A stretch of DNA of 64,000 bases from DATAPE01 sp034667525 (GTDB lineage Bacteria; Actinomycetota; CADDZG01; WHSQ01), in the NCBI GenBank assembly GCA_034667525.1, contig JAXDJO010000017.1:76847-140846 (forward strand), in the 5' to 3' direction. How positions within the stretch are numbered: position 1 is the first letter of the stretch; each line of letters opens with the position of its first letter. A program made the translations under genes and the position numbers. Under the pieces are notes generated by a model that did not search any database, was not told where the DNA came from, and saw only the letters and a list, made by a program, of their open reading frames with translations. Of the stretch, positions 52,326 to 60,053 are shown piece after piece.

Positions 52326-53651
52326 TTGCCGGAGACTCTGATCAGCAACTCCAGCCTCGCCCCCTCGGCGCCGCGGATAATGCGCCGGTTCGCCGTGGCG
52401 GTCCTCATCGCTTTCGTGATGGTCGGTCTCGGAGTGGGAGAGCTCATCTCGACCCAGATCCGGAGCGACGCACTGAAAAACGCCAGTTCCCACGCCCAGT
52501 TCGTTTCCAGCTCGATCCTGGCTCAGGCGCTCTCGCCGAAAGACTTGCGCCGCCCTCTGTATGGAGCCGAGCTCAAGCGCTTCGATCGCGTGGTGAACGA
52601 GCAAGCTCTCAGATCGGGAGTGGTACGGATCAAGATCTGGAGTCCCAACGGGGTCGTGCTGTACTCGGACAAGTCTCGCCTCATCGGCCAGAGATTCAAA
52701 GAAGAGGCCGTGAGTCTGCGTGCAGTGCTCGCAGGCGGCTCCAAGAGTGAGGTCACCGACCTGAGGGATCCCGAGAACGTCTTCGAGAAGGTGTTCGGCA
52801 GTCTGTTTACGACCTACGTTCCTCTCACCCCGAGAGGGGCCTCCGGACCTGACGCCGTCGCAGAGTTTTACCAATTGAAGGGACCCATCGATAACAACGT
52901 GCAAAGGGCCGTCCTCTTCACGTTCGGCATCGTCTTTGGTGGTCTGGCCCTGTTGCTGGCGATACTGTGGCCGCTGCTTCGGCGGCACGCGATGACTCTG
53001 ATCGAGAGGAACCAATCGCTTGTCGAGAAGACCGCGCAGATGGAGAGAGGATCGGTGCAGACGATCCAGATGCTCAACCGCCTGGCGAACGCGAAGGATC
53101 CCTACACCGGCGGTCACATCGGGCGCGTTGCCGACATCGCGCACGAGGTGGGAGAACGGATGGGTCTTCCGCCTATCGAATTGCGAGCCCTGACACTCGC
53201 GGCGGAATTCCACGACATCGGCAAAGTAGCGATCCCTGATTCGATCCTTCAGAAGCCGGGCAAGCTTGGTCCCGACGAATGGATCGAGATAAAGAAACAT
53301 CCGGCGCTCGGTGCCGGCATCGTTGAGGGGGCGGAGCTCTTTAACAGGTCTGTGCCCGGGATACTTCACCACCACGAGAGATTCGACGGCAGCGGTTACC
53401 CGCTCGGGCTCGCGGGAAGGGGCATTCCCCTCATCGCCAGGATCATCACCGCGGTAGACGCCTACGATGCCATGACCACGGATAGGCCCTACCGCAACGC
53501 GCTGCCGAACGAGGAGGCGTGGCGCAGGCTAACTGAAGGTTGCGGAACCCAATTCTGTCCCGAGACGGTCGCCGCCCTGGGAGAGGTCCTCGGGCTCTTC
53601 CCGGTCCCCGAAGAGGATTCGATCCTCCCGTCTTTGGCGGTCGCAAGCTAA
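52326..53651 (+). CDS. membrane HD-GYP cyclic-di-GMP phosphodiesterase
   Basis: A 441-residue signalling protein. Transmembrane helix near residues 19-40, an extracytoplasmic sensor to about 185 (dCACHE-like, WSPNGVVLYSDKSRLIG), a second span (VLFTFGIVFGGLALLLAILW), then HD-GYP: NAKDPYTGGHIGRVADIA, HDIGKVAIPD and HHERFDGSGYP (GYP triad present). It should hydrolyse c-di-GMP in response to an external cue. Start TTG 52326 with GAGAAGG upstream; ATG 52380 in frame would cut part of the first helix. Confidence 0.92.
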   Translation: MPETLISNSSLAPSAPRIMRRFAVAVLIAFVMVGLGVGELISTQIRSDALKNASSHAQFVSSSILAQALSPKDLRRPLYGAELKRFDRVVNEQALRSGVVRIKIWSPNGVVLYSDKSRLIGQRFKEEAVSLRAVLAGGSKSEVTDLRDPENVFEKVFGSLFTTYVPLTPRGASGPDAVAEFYQLKGPIDNNVQRAVLFTFGIVFGGLALLLAILWPLLRRHAMTLIERNQSLVEKTAQMERGSVQTIQMLNRLANAKDPYTGGHIGRVADIAHEVGERMGLPPIELRALTLAAEFHDIGKVAIPDSILQKPGKLGPDEWIEIKKHPALGAGIVEGAELFNRSVPGILHHHERFDGSGYPLGLAGRGIPLIARIITAVDAYDAMTTDRPYRNALPNEEAWRRLTEGCGTQFCPETVAALGEVLGLFPVPEEDSILPSLAVAS

Positions 53652-53698
53652 GAGAGATCCCTCGTGATCCGACCATTCGTCGGAACCGATGGCGCCTC

Positions 53699-53869
53699 TT
53701 AGTGCAAGCGCCAGCAGCCGATGGGTTTGGCGCGCTGCGCTTGTGGTCCTTTGGAGCCGGCGTACACCGCTTCCCACGCCCCACACTTCTTTCCCCGGTC
53801 GTAGGCGATGCCCATCCCGAGCAGCATCGCTACGACGAGGATGATTATCGATATCCGAGCAAAGGTCAT
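53699..53869 (-). CDS. 56-residue single-span membrane protein
   Basis: An N-terminal helix (ARISIIILVVAMLLGMGIAY) is followed by a basic tail with two cysteines (KKCGAWEAVYAG, GCWRLH). The ATG at 53869 begins the hydrophobic segment. It follows the LamG gene by 46 bases on the same strand. No family recognised; hydrophobicity and clean start suggest a real small gene. Confidence 0.5.
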   Translation of the reverse strand: MTFARISIIILVVAMLLGMGIAYDRGKKCGAWEAVYAGSKGPQAQRAKPIGCWRLH

Positions 53870-53915
53870 GGGGTGCGCAACTTTACTGTGGCGTGAGCTC
53901 CGGCATGCGTCTTGC

Positions 53916-54758
53916 CTAGTGAGCACCAGCCCGGTAATGGGCCATCACGGTGGCGGCATCGAGAGCGTGAGCGTACACAGCAACACCTGCGATCTCGCCG
54001 TGAAAGAACGATGTTGGCGTGGGTCCCGAGTCGTATTCCGCCCCTATCGTGAACAAGCCCTTGGTGTCGGGGCGGTGAGCCGAAACGAAATGAGCCTGGG
54101 GCCGGCCATTGACGTACAGAGTTCCTCGGTTGTTCGGATCCACGGAAACATCAAGAAGATACAGGGTTCCAAGGTGTGGAAATGTCGTCGAGAAAACCTG
54201 TGCACATCCCGGCCCTTCACAGTCCCGGAACTTGAACTTCCTCGTCGGCTGGTCGTGCAGCAGGCCGGGACCGTTGCCCCCGTTGGCCTGGTTGAACGCG
54301 ATGATGTGTTCCTCCACCGACTGCTGGGTCAGTCGGACCCATCCTTCGATCGTGTAGCCGGGCCATGACCTCAGCCTGGTGAGAGCGTTGGCGGTCACGC
54401 GATCGTCGACCCCGTCAAAGCTCGTGCTCGCAGGCAACGAGGATGAGAATGCTCCCCCTCGATGGGGAGAGCCGACGTAGGTTCCTGGAAAGCGGCCCGT
54501 CTGGTCGCGAGCGGTCGTCCCCGACGGATCGTTCAGGAGCCAGAGCGCGACCGGATGGTCCTGGAGTATCCGGGCGGCATAGCTCGCGGGAGAGGTTCGG
54601 GTGACGGAGGGTGCTGCGGAGTGACTCGTGGTGGGCGTGCGCGCCACCGGCGGTGGTTGCCGTTTCGTCGAAGTGGGGTGGTCGCGGAGGACCAGATAAC
54701 CTCCGCCCACAACGACGATGAGCAAGATGAGCAGCCCTGGGCCCAGGAGCCGGCGCAC
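53916..54758 (-). CDS. membrane-anchored LamG/concanavalin A-like protein
   Basis: A 280-residue protein with an N-terminal signal anchor (LLGPGLLILLIVVVGGGYLVL), a Thr/Pro/Ser linker and a LamG-type lectin domain. Characteristic LamG phrases are visible: YTIEGWVRLTQQ, LYVNGRPQ, FHGEIAGVAVYAHALDAATVMAHYRAG. Likely binds a carbohydrate outside the cell. GTG 54758 is preferred (AAGGTGA four bases upstream, just after gatD); ATG 54785 would overlap gatD by 23 bases. Confidence 0.82.
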   Translation of the reverse strand: MRRLLGPGLLILLIVVVGGGYLVLRDHPTSTKRQPPPVARTPTTSHSAAPSVTRTSPASYAARILQDHPVALWLLNDPSGTTARDQTGRFPGTYVGSPHRGGAFSSSLPASTSFDGVDDRVTANALTRLRSWPGYTIEGWVRLTQQSVEEHIIAFNQANGGNGPGLLHDQPTRKFKFRDCEGPGCAQVFSTTFPHLGTLYLLDVSVDPNNRGTLYVNGRPQAHFVSAHRPDTKGLFTIGAEYDSGPTPTSFFHGEIAGVAVYAHALDAATVMAHYRAGAH

Positions 54759-54762
54759 ATTC

Positions 54763-55485
54763 TCACCTTCGAGCGGAGGCGGCATCGTGCGCCACCCACT
54801 CGAGTCGATCGTCGAGGGGTGATAGGTCGCGGCCCTCGGTCCGGGAGGATGCAGCTGCCAGCAGCGCGTCACACAGAGCTGGATTCGAAGGAAGCAGGGG
54901 GCCGTGCAGGTAAGTGCCAAGCACGCGGCCTTGCACGGCGCCCTCGCTTCGGTCCTCTCCGTTGTTCCCGAAGCCTCTTTTGACCCTTCCGAGGGCGGTC
55001 GCCCTCAGTCCTAAGAAGGTTCTGCCCCCATGGTTCTCGAACCCGACCACGCTCATCGCGCTGCCTTCGAAGGAGGCATCGATCACCGCGCGCCCGATGA
55101 GCCGTGGACCTTCGACTTTCGTGGTGATATCGAGCAAGCCCATCCCCGGGGTCGTTGCGCCCGACGCATCGGTGTAAGAGTGACCGAGCAACTGAAAGCC
55201 TCCGCAGACGCCCAATACCACGGCCCCCGCTTCGGCAGCTCCCGCGATCTCGTCGCGTCGTTGGTCGATCTCGGCGGACAGAGCACGTTGGATGCGATCC
55301 GAGCCGCCACCGATGAAGACGATGTCGGCGTTATGGGGGATATGGTCCCCCCGGCCAACCTCGGCGACCGTCACCGGCAGGCCCCGCCACTCCAGCCGGC
55401 GCCTCAAGGCGAGGACGTTGCCACGGTCGCCGTAGGTGCGTAAGAGGTCGGGGTAAAGATGAACGATCATCAGATCTTCAGTCAT
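54763..55485 (-). CDS. gatD: lipid II isoglutaminyl synthase, glutaminase subunit GatD
   Basis: A 240-residue class I glutamine amidotransferase. N-terminus IVHLYPDLLRTYGDRGNVLALRRR is typical of GatD; the nucleophile Cys is in VLGVCGGFQLLGH, and the catalytic His in TYLHGPLLPSNP. It supplies ammonia to MurT, which amidates the D-glutamate of lipid II. It overlaps murT by four bases (ATGA). Confidence 0.93.
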   Translation of the reverse strand: MTEDLMIVHLYPDLLRTYGDRGNVLALRRRLEWRGLPVTVAEVGRGDHIPHNADIVFIGGGSDRIQRALSAEIDQRRDEIAGAAEAGAVVLGVCGGFQLLGHSYTDASGATTPGMGLLDITTKVEGPRLIGRAVIDASFEGSAMSVVGFENHGGRTFLGLRATALGRVKRGFGNNGEDRSEGAVQGRVLGTYLHGPLLPSNPALCDALLAAASSRTEGRDLSPLDDRLEWVAHDAASARR

Positions 55486-56894
55486 CGCAGAGCCTCCACG
55501 CGTCGGTGACGCCGTCCTTCGGTGAGTCCCCGCCGCAGCTCGAGCATCGCTGTGTAGGTTGCGAACACGATCGCCTCTTGTCCCTCGGCGCAGCTTGCTG
55601 CCGCGCCTCTGATGGCCCGGGCCACATTCGGTTCTGCAGGTTCAGGCGTACCGCCCGCATATTTGATACGCAATGCAACATCCTCGCTCCGGCGACCGCT
55701 TGGTATCAGGGGAACTCCGGCACGAGCGAGTAGTTCGAAATCAGTATCCCAGATCCACGAGACGTCACGTCCATCGGCGGTCCTGTCGTTGACCGCAACG
55801 ACGGCGCATCCCAGGCGCGGATCGGAACACGCCTGGCCGAAAACCGCGTTTGCTCCAACGGGATTCTTCATCAGCAAAACGTGAACGCGACGGCCCGCAA
55901 GCTCGAGCACCTCGTCGCGACCGAACCTGGGAACGAAGCCCTCCAGAGAACGGCAGGCGTCCACCACGGTGACACCCAAGATCTTTGCAGCGGTCACGGC
56001 GGCAGCAGCGTTGTAGGCGGCGTGGATCCCGCCAATAGCAAGACGGGCCGCAGAATCTTCGATACCTATCTCGATGCCATCCAATCCATAGGCTTTCAGG
56101 ACCTGGGCCCTCGTTCCACCGCGTCCACAACTCCACCCGCAGTGGTGGCAATCGGCTGCTCCGAGTTGGCCGATGGTCCGGCTCGTGTAAGAGAGGTCGT
56201 GTCCGCACCGAGGACAGATCTCGGGTTCGTTGGAAGCCGTGTCGAAACTCTGACCCGGCATCGCGTCGGCACCAAATCCCGTCACCGGTCCGCGCCGGTC
56301 CCTGACGGCCCAGGACAACGATGGGTCATCGATGTTCACGAGAAGATCGGCGCTTTCCTGCAGCAGCTCAGCGCTCTGTCCCAGCAGACGGGCGACACGC
56401 TCCGCTTCACCGAACCGATCCAGCTGATCACGAAAGACGTTGGTCAGGAGGAGGAGATGAGGCTGCAGCGCAGCCACGACCTGGGGAGCGACTGCCTCGT
56501 CAACCTCCAGGACGATGTAGTCCGTCGAGGGGGTGACATCGAGAAAAGTCGTCCATATCCCCCGCGTCATGTTGGAGCCACCTTCGTTGCCCGCGACGGT
56601 CGCACCGGTGGAGCGAAGGATGTGCCGGATCATCGAAGCCGTTGTGGTCTTGCCATTGGTCCCTGAGACGGCGATCACCGTCGCCTGCGCGGTGGCCGCC
56701 ACGTCCTTCAAGAAAGTGGGATCCCAACGCTCCAGGAACAATCCTGGAAGACTGGTTCCTGCTCCCGCTCCAACGAGACGCACGGCGTTTCGGAGCCCGC
56801 GGGCCCCCAGGCGGACGACCCTCGTGCGCAGAGTACGTAGTCTGCGGGAGCCGGATCGCAAGCCGTCCCCTTTCGGCAAGTAAGGCCCGCTCAT
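55482..56894 (-). CDS. murT: lipid II isoglutaminyl synthase, ligase subunit MurT
   Basis: A 470-residue Mur-ligase protein. ATP loop SGTNGKTTTASMI, a four-cysteine zinc ribbon inserted in the central domain (CPRCGHDLSY then CHHCGWSC), and the C-terminal DUF1727 region (MKNPVGANAVF, WDTDFELLA). With GatD it amidates lipid II, a step needed for cross-linking in Gram-positive walls. ATG 56894. The upstream 278 bases are shared with a divergent two-component system. Confidence 0.93.
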   Translation of the reverse strand: MSGPYLPKGDGLRSGSRRLRTLRTRVVRLGARGLRNAVRLVGAGAGTSLPGLFLERWDPTFLKDVAATAQATVIAVSGTNGKTTTASMIRHILRSTGATVAGNEGGSNMTRGIWTTFLDVTPSTDYIVLEVDEAVAPQVVAALQPHLLLLTNVFRDQLDRFGEAERVARLLGQSAELLQESADLLVNIDDPSLSWAVRDRRGPVTGFGADAMPGQSFDTASNEPEICPRCGHDLSYTSRTIGQLGAADCHHCGWSCGRGGTRAQVLKAYGLDGIEIGIEDSAARLAIGGIHAAYNAAAAVTAAKILGVTVVDACRSLEGFVPRFGRDEVLELAGRRVHVLLMKNPVGANAVFGQACSDPRLGCAVVAVNDRTADGRDVSWIWDTDFELLARAGVPLIPSGRRSEDVALRIKYAGGTPEPAEPNVARAIRGAAASCAEGQEAIVFATYTAMLELRRGLTEGRRHRRVEALR

Positions 56895-57020
56895 CGCAGT
56901 CTCATCGACCCGTGCCCATGCTGTTCCCTGTGCCCATTCCCATCAAGGGAAAACAATCACCGGCATTGGGTCTCGGGCGCATGTTTGTCCGGTTGCCGCC
57001 CCCCCGCGGCCGGTACAGAC

Positions 57021-57070
57021 AGGAGGGCTGTAGGTCGCCGGCTCGCTCTGAGCCGGTGGCTACCCCTCCG
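57021..57070. other. large imperfect hairpin in the murT/regulator intergenic region
   Basis: CCGGCTC (57038-57044) pairs with GAGCCGG (57050-57056) over a five-base loop. Outside that, partly paired strands include GTAG (57030-57033) with CTAC (57060-57063), and GGAGGG (57022-57027) with CCCTCC (57064-57069). The whole folds into one long stem of about 50 bases on either strand. It lies about 150 bases before murT and 100 before the regulator. A structured leader RNA or protein-binding palindrome is possible. No known riboswitch was recognised. Confidence 0.5.
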
Positions 57071-57172
57071 TCACTCCGGTGGTTTGTGGCGGAGCTCGGC
57101 ATCTCGCTATTCCGGGGCCGCTCTTTGCGTTCATGATGGTATCTGTTGGCCGTCGCCGCAGGAGGCGCTTGC

Positions 57173-57865
57173 ATGAGGGTTCTGGTGGTCGAGGACGAGA
57201 TCAAGATGGCGAGGCTACTTGAACGTGGCCTCGGAGAGGAAGGCTACGCGGTAGACGTTGCCGGGGACGGAGCCGAAGCCCTGTGGCTTGCAGTCGAAAA
57301 TCCCTACGACATCATCCTGCTTGATCTCATGCTGCCGGACACGGACGGGGTCGAAACGTGCCGCCAACTGAGAGAAAGAGGCATCTGGGCTCCCGTGATG
57401 ATGGTTACCGCCAGAGACGGGATCGATGATCATGTCAAGGGACTCGATGTCGGGGCCGACGATTACATCACCAAGCCTTTCTCGTTCGCGGAGCTGCTGG
57501 CGCGGATCCGAGCTCTTCTCAGACGTCCCGCACTCGAGCGGCCCTCGATCCTGTTGGTTGGAGATCTAAAGCTCGATCCGGCTACCCGGCAGGTATGGCG
57601 GGGGACCGCCGAGGTCGAAGTCACGACGAAGGAGTTTGCGCTGCTCGAGTATTTCATGCGCAATCCCGAGCAGGTTCTCAGCCGCAGCAGACTCATCGAA
57701 CACGTGTGGGACTTCGCCTACGACGGTGACTCGAACGTAGTGGACGTCTACGTCCGGTATCTGCGAGAGAAGATCGATCGGCCCTTTGGCAAAGATTCGC
57801 TTCAGACTGTCCGTGGTGCGGGTTACAGGCTTCATGAAGAGATCGAAGATGCGCTTCCCGATTAG
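57173..57865 (+). CDS. OmpR-family response regulator
   Basis: A 230-residue regulator of the MprA/CusR type. Receiver Asp51 (ILLDLMLP), Lys101 (ITKPFSF), and winged helix with EVTTKEFALLEYFMRNPEQ and VVDVYVRYLREKID. ATG 57173 has GGAGG seven bases upstream. It overlaps the kinase start by 17 bases. Confidence 0.94.
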   Translation: MRVLVVEDEIKMARLLERGLGEEGYAVDVAGDGAEALWLAVENPYDIILLDLMLPDTDGVETCRQLRERGIWAPVMMVTARDGIDDHVKGLDVGADDYITKPFSFAELLARIRALLRRPALERPSILLVGDLKLDPATRQVWRGTAEVEVTTKEFALLEYFMRNPEQVLSRSRLIEHVWDFAYDGDSNVVDVYVRYLREKIDRPFGKDSLQTVRGAGYRLHEEIEDALPD

Positions 57866-59207
57866 GGCCCGGCTAACTCTCACCTTCGCAGGTTTGATGG
57901 CAGTGGTGCTAACAGCCGCCGGGCTGTTCCTCTATCTGAAACTCGATGTGGGGCTTAATCGATCGATCAACCAGGAATTGAATGTACGTTCCAATAGTTT
58001 GGTCGCAAGCATTGTTGGCGGCGTATCGCCGCGAGACCAGTCGAAGCAGCATTCGAACGAACTGTTCGCCGAGGTCGTTCGCAGGAACGGGCAGGTCTGG
58101 TATGCCACTCCGTCCCTCGGCGGCAAAGCGCTAATGAGTCCACAGGATCTTCGAAACGTCCAGAGGCGCGTGCGCTTTGAAGCCTCAGTGAGGACCAGTT
58201 CTGAGGTATTACCGGCGCGTTTTCAAGCAGTTCCCGCCCCAAGGGGCTTGATAGCCATAGTCGGCGCCTCCCTTCAGGACGTGCGAGAAGCCCTCGACCA
58301 TCTCAAGGTGCTTTTGTGGATCGGCGTTCCGCTCGCCCTCATGATTACAACCGCCATCATCTGGTTCCTGGCCGGAGCCGCCCTTCGGCCGGTAGAGCGG
58401 ATGCGTGCAGAGGCAGCCGCGATCCTGGTGAGCGAGCCCGGCCGTAAGCTTCCGGTCCCCGCCACGGGAGACGAGATCGAAAGGCTCGGGCGGACCTTGA
58501 ACGACCTCCTGGATCGCATGCGCGGAGCGCTAGAACGCGAGCGCCGCTTCGTGGACGATGCCAGCCACGAGCTTCGGACGCCTCTCAGCATCCTTCATAC
58601 CGAGATCGAGCTTGCGTTGCGACGCTCGCGCAGCCGCGACGAGCTCGAGGGGGCGCTTCGCAACGCGGGCGAGCAATCGGACCGCCTGATCAAACTTTCC
58701 CGCGACCTGCTGGTGCTCGCCAGGGCAGATCGAAGGCAGCTCCCCGTCCACAAAGAGTCGGTGGCGCTGGACGGGCTCGTGACCGCCGCGGTGGAGGAGT
58801 TGTCGGACCTCGCCGACCGGGCCGGCGTCCTCCTGAAAGCTTCCTCTTCCGATCAAGGAGAGCGGATCGCTGTGGATCCCGACCGGATCCGGCAGGCGCT
58901 ACGGAACCTAATCGAAAATTCGATCCGGCACACCCCGCGGGGCGGCAACGTCAGCATCGACGTGGCCAGGCACGACGGCACCTGTCGGATCGACGTTGCA
59001 GATACCGGCATTGGGTTCCCTCCCGGTTTCATAGATCGAGCGTTCGATCCCTTCGTTCGCGTTGATTACGGGCGAAGCCGCAGCGAGGGTGGCACCGGCC
59101 TCGGATTGGCCATCGTCAAGGCGATCAGTGAGGCTCATGGAGGATCGGTGGTGGCAGCGAATCGACCCAGCGGAGGGGCTGTCGTGTCCCTGCTGCTACC
59201 CGCCTGA
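57849..59207 (+). CDS. sensor histidine kinase (HAMP/HisKA/HATPase)
   Basis: A 452-residue kinase partnered with the preceding regulator. Spans at residues 11-31 and 155-176 flank an extracytoplasmic domain; HAMP follows to about 225. Phospho-acceptor His240 is in DDASHELRTPL, and the ATPase domain has NLIENSIRHTP, DTGIGFP and GTGLGLAI. Likely responds to envelope or metal stress as in CusS/MprB relatives, but the signal is unknown. It ends 12 bases inside the convergent methyltransferase gene. Confidence 0.93.
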   Translation: MRFPIRARLTLTFAGLMAVVLTAAGLFLYLKLDVGLNRSINQELNVRSNSLVASIVGGVSPRDQSKQHSNELFAEVVRRNGQVWYATPSLGGKALMSPQDLRNVQRRVRFEASVRTSSEVLPARFQAVPAPRGLIAIVGASLQDVREALDHLKVLLWIGVPLALMITTAIIWFLAGAALRPVERMRAEAAAILVSEPGRKLPVPATGDEIERLGRTLNDLLDRMRGALERERRFVDDASHELRTPLSILHTEIELALRRSRSRDELEGALRNAGEQSDRLIKLSRDLLVLARADRRQLPVHKESVALDGLVTAAVEELSDLADRAGVLLKASSSDQGERIAVDPDRIRQALRNLIENSIRHTPRGGNVSIDVARHDGTCRIDVADTGIGFPPGFIDRAFDPFVRVDYGRSRSEGGTGLGLAIVKAISEAHGGSVVAANRPSGGAVVSLLLPA

Positions 59208-59990
59208 CGGACTAGGGCGACTCGCAGTCTTGCGCGCCTTCCAGACCTCTTCGCACGGCCACCTCCGCGCCCATTCGAGATCCACCATCGGATAGGTGGT
59301 GGTGCTCCCTTCCGGGGGCCGTACCTCTACAAGGTCCTCTACCTCGAACCCATTCGCGCGGAGCAGCCGGATCATGTCTCCATAACCGAGGTGGAACTCG
59401 ATGCCTTCTTCGTCGGGCCACTCGAGTCTGTGCATCCCGAAATAGTCACGCTTCATCTCAGAGGTTGCCGCAATCTCATAATCGTCGAACTCGCACAGGA
59501 TCAGGAGCGTGCCGTTCACCAAAAAGATGAGCTCGCCGCCGGGACGAAGCAGGCGCGCGGCTTCCGGGATCCACAGATACGGATCGCTCCAGATGCTGGC
59601 CCCGTACTCCGAGATGATCACGTCGAAGCTCTCGTCCGTGAAGGGCGAAGCTTCCGCGGCTGCGGCAATGAGTGGGAACTCGATGTCGAACTCCTTTTGG
59701 AACGAGCGTGCGGACTGCAGCTGCGCCCATGTGGGATCGAGTCCGACGGCCCGGGCCCCCCTCCGCGCCAGCCATGAGGAGACGTAGCCGGTTCCGCATC
59801 CCAGCTCCAAAACATCTCGCGCCGCGACCTCCGGCAGCAGGTGAAGCTGTGTCTCCGGCACGCTCCAGATGCCCCATGACACCGGCGCCGCCCACTGAAG
59901 CCGGCCGCTTTCCGCGTACTTTGGGGCGGCGGCCGTCCACTGTGCCTGGTTGTGGACCAGGTAATCGAATGGGTTGGCCATCGCCACCAT
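59196..59990 (-). CDS. class I SAM-dependent methyltransferase
   Basis: A 264-residue methyltransferase of the Methyltransf_11 type. SAM-binding motif I is VLELGCGTGYVSSWLA, followed by acidic motif AVGLDPTW and ISEYGASIWSDPYLWIPEAARLLRPGGELIFL. Small-molecule target unknown. ATG 59990 or 59981. It is divergent from the HelD-like gene with a 63-base gap. Confidence 0.88.
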   Translation of the reverse strand: MVAMANPFDYLVHNQAQWTAAAPKYAESGRLQWAAPVSWGIWSVPETQLHLLPEVAARDVLELGCGTGYVSSWLARRGARAVGLDPTWAQLQSARSFQKEFDIEFPLIAAAAEASPFTDESFDVIISEYGASIWSDPYLWIPEAARLLRPGGELIFLVNGTLLILCEFDDYEIAATSEMKRDYFGMHRLEWPDEEGIEFHLGYGDMIRLLRANGFEVEDLVEVRPPEGSTTTYPMVDLEWARRWPCEEVWKARKTASRPSPSGG

Positions 59991-60053
59991 CCTAGGTTCT
60001 CCGCTTCGAGCGACGCCCGTCTCCTCGACAGGCGGTTAGATTCTCGCTTCCGC

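Noticed and set aside
59991..60053. A rifamycin-associated element upstream of the HelD-like gene
   Set aside because: No palindrome of the expected size and sequence is found in the 63-base gap.
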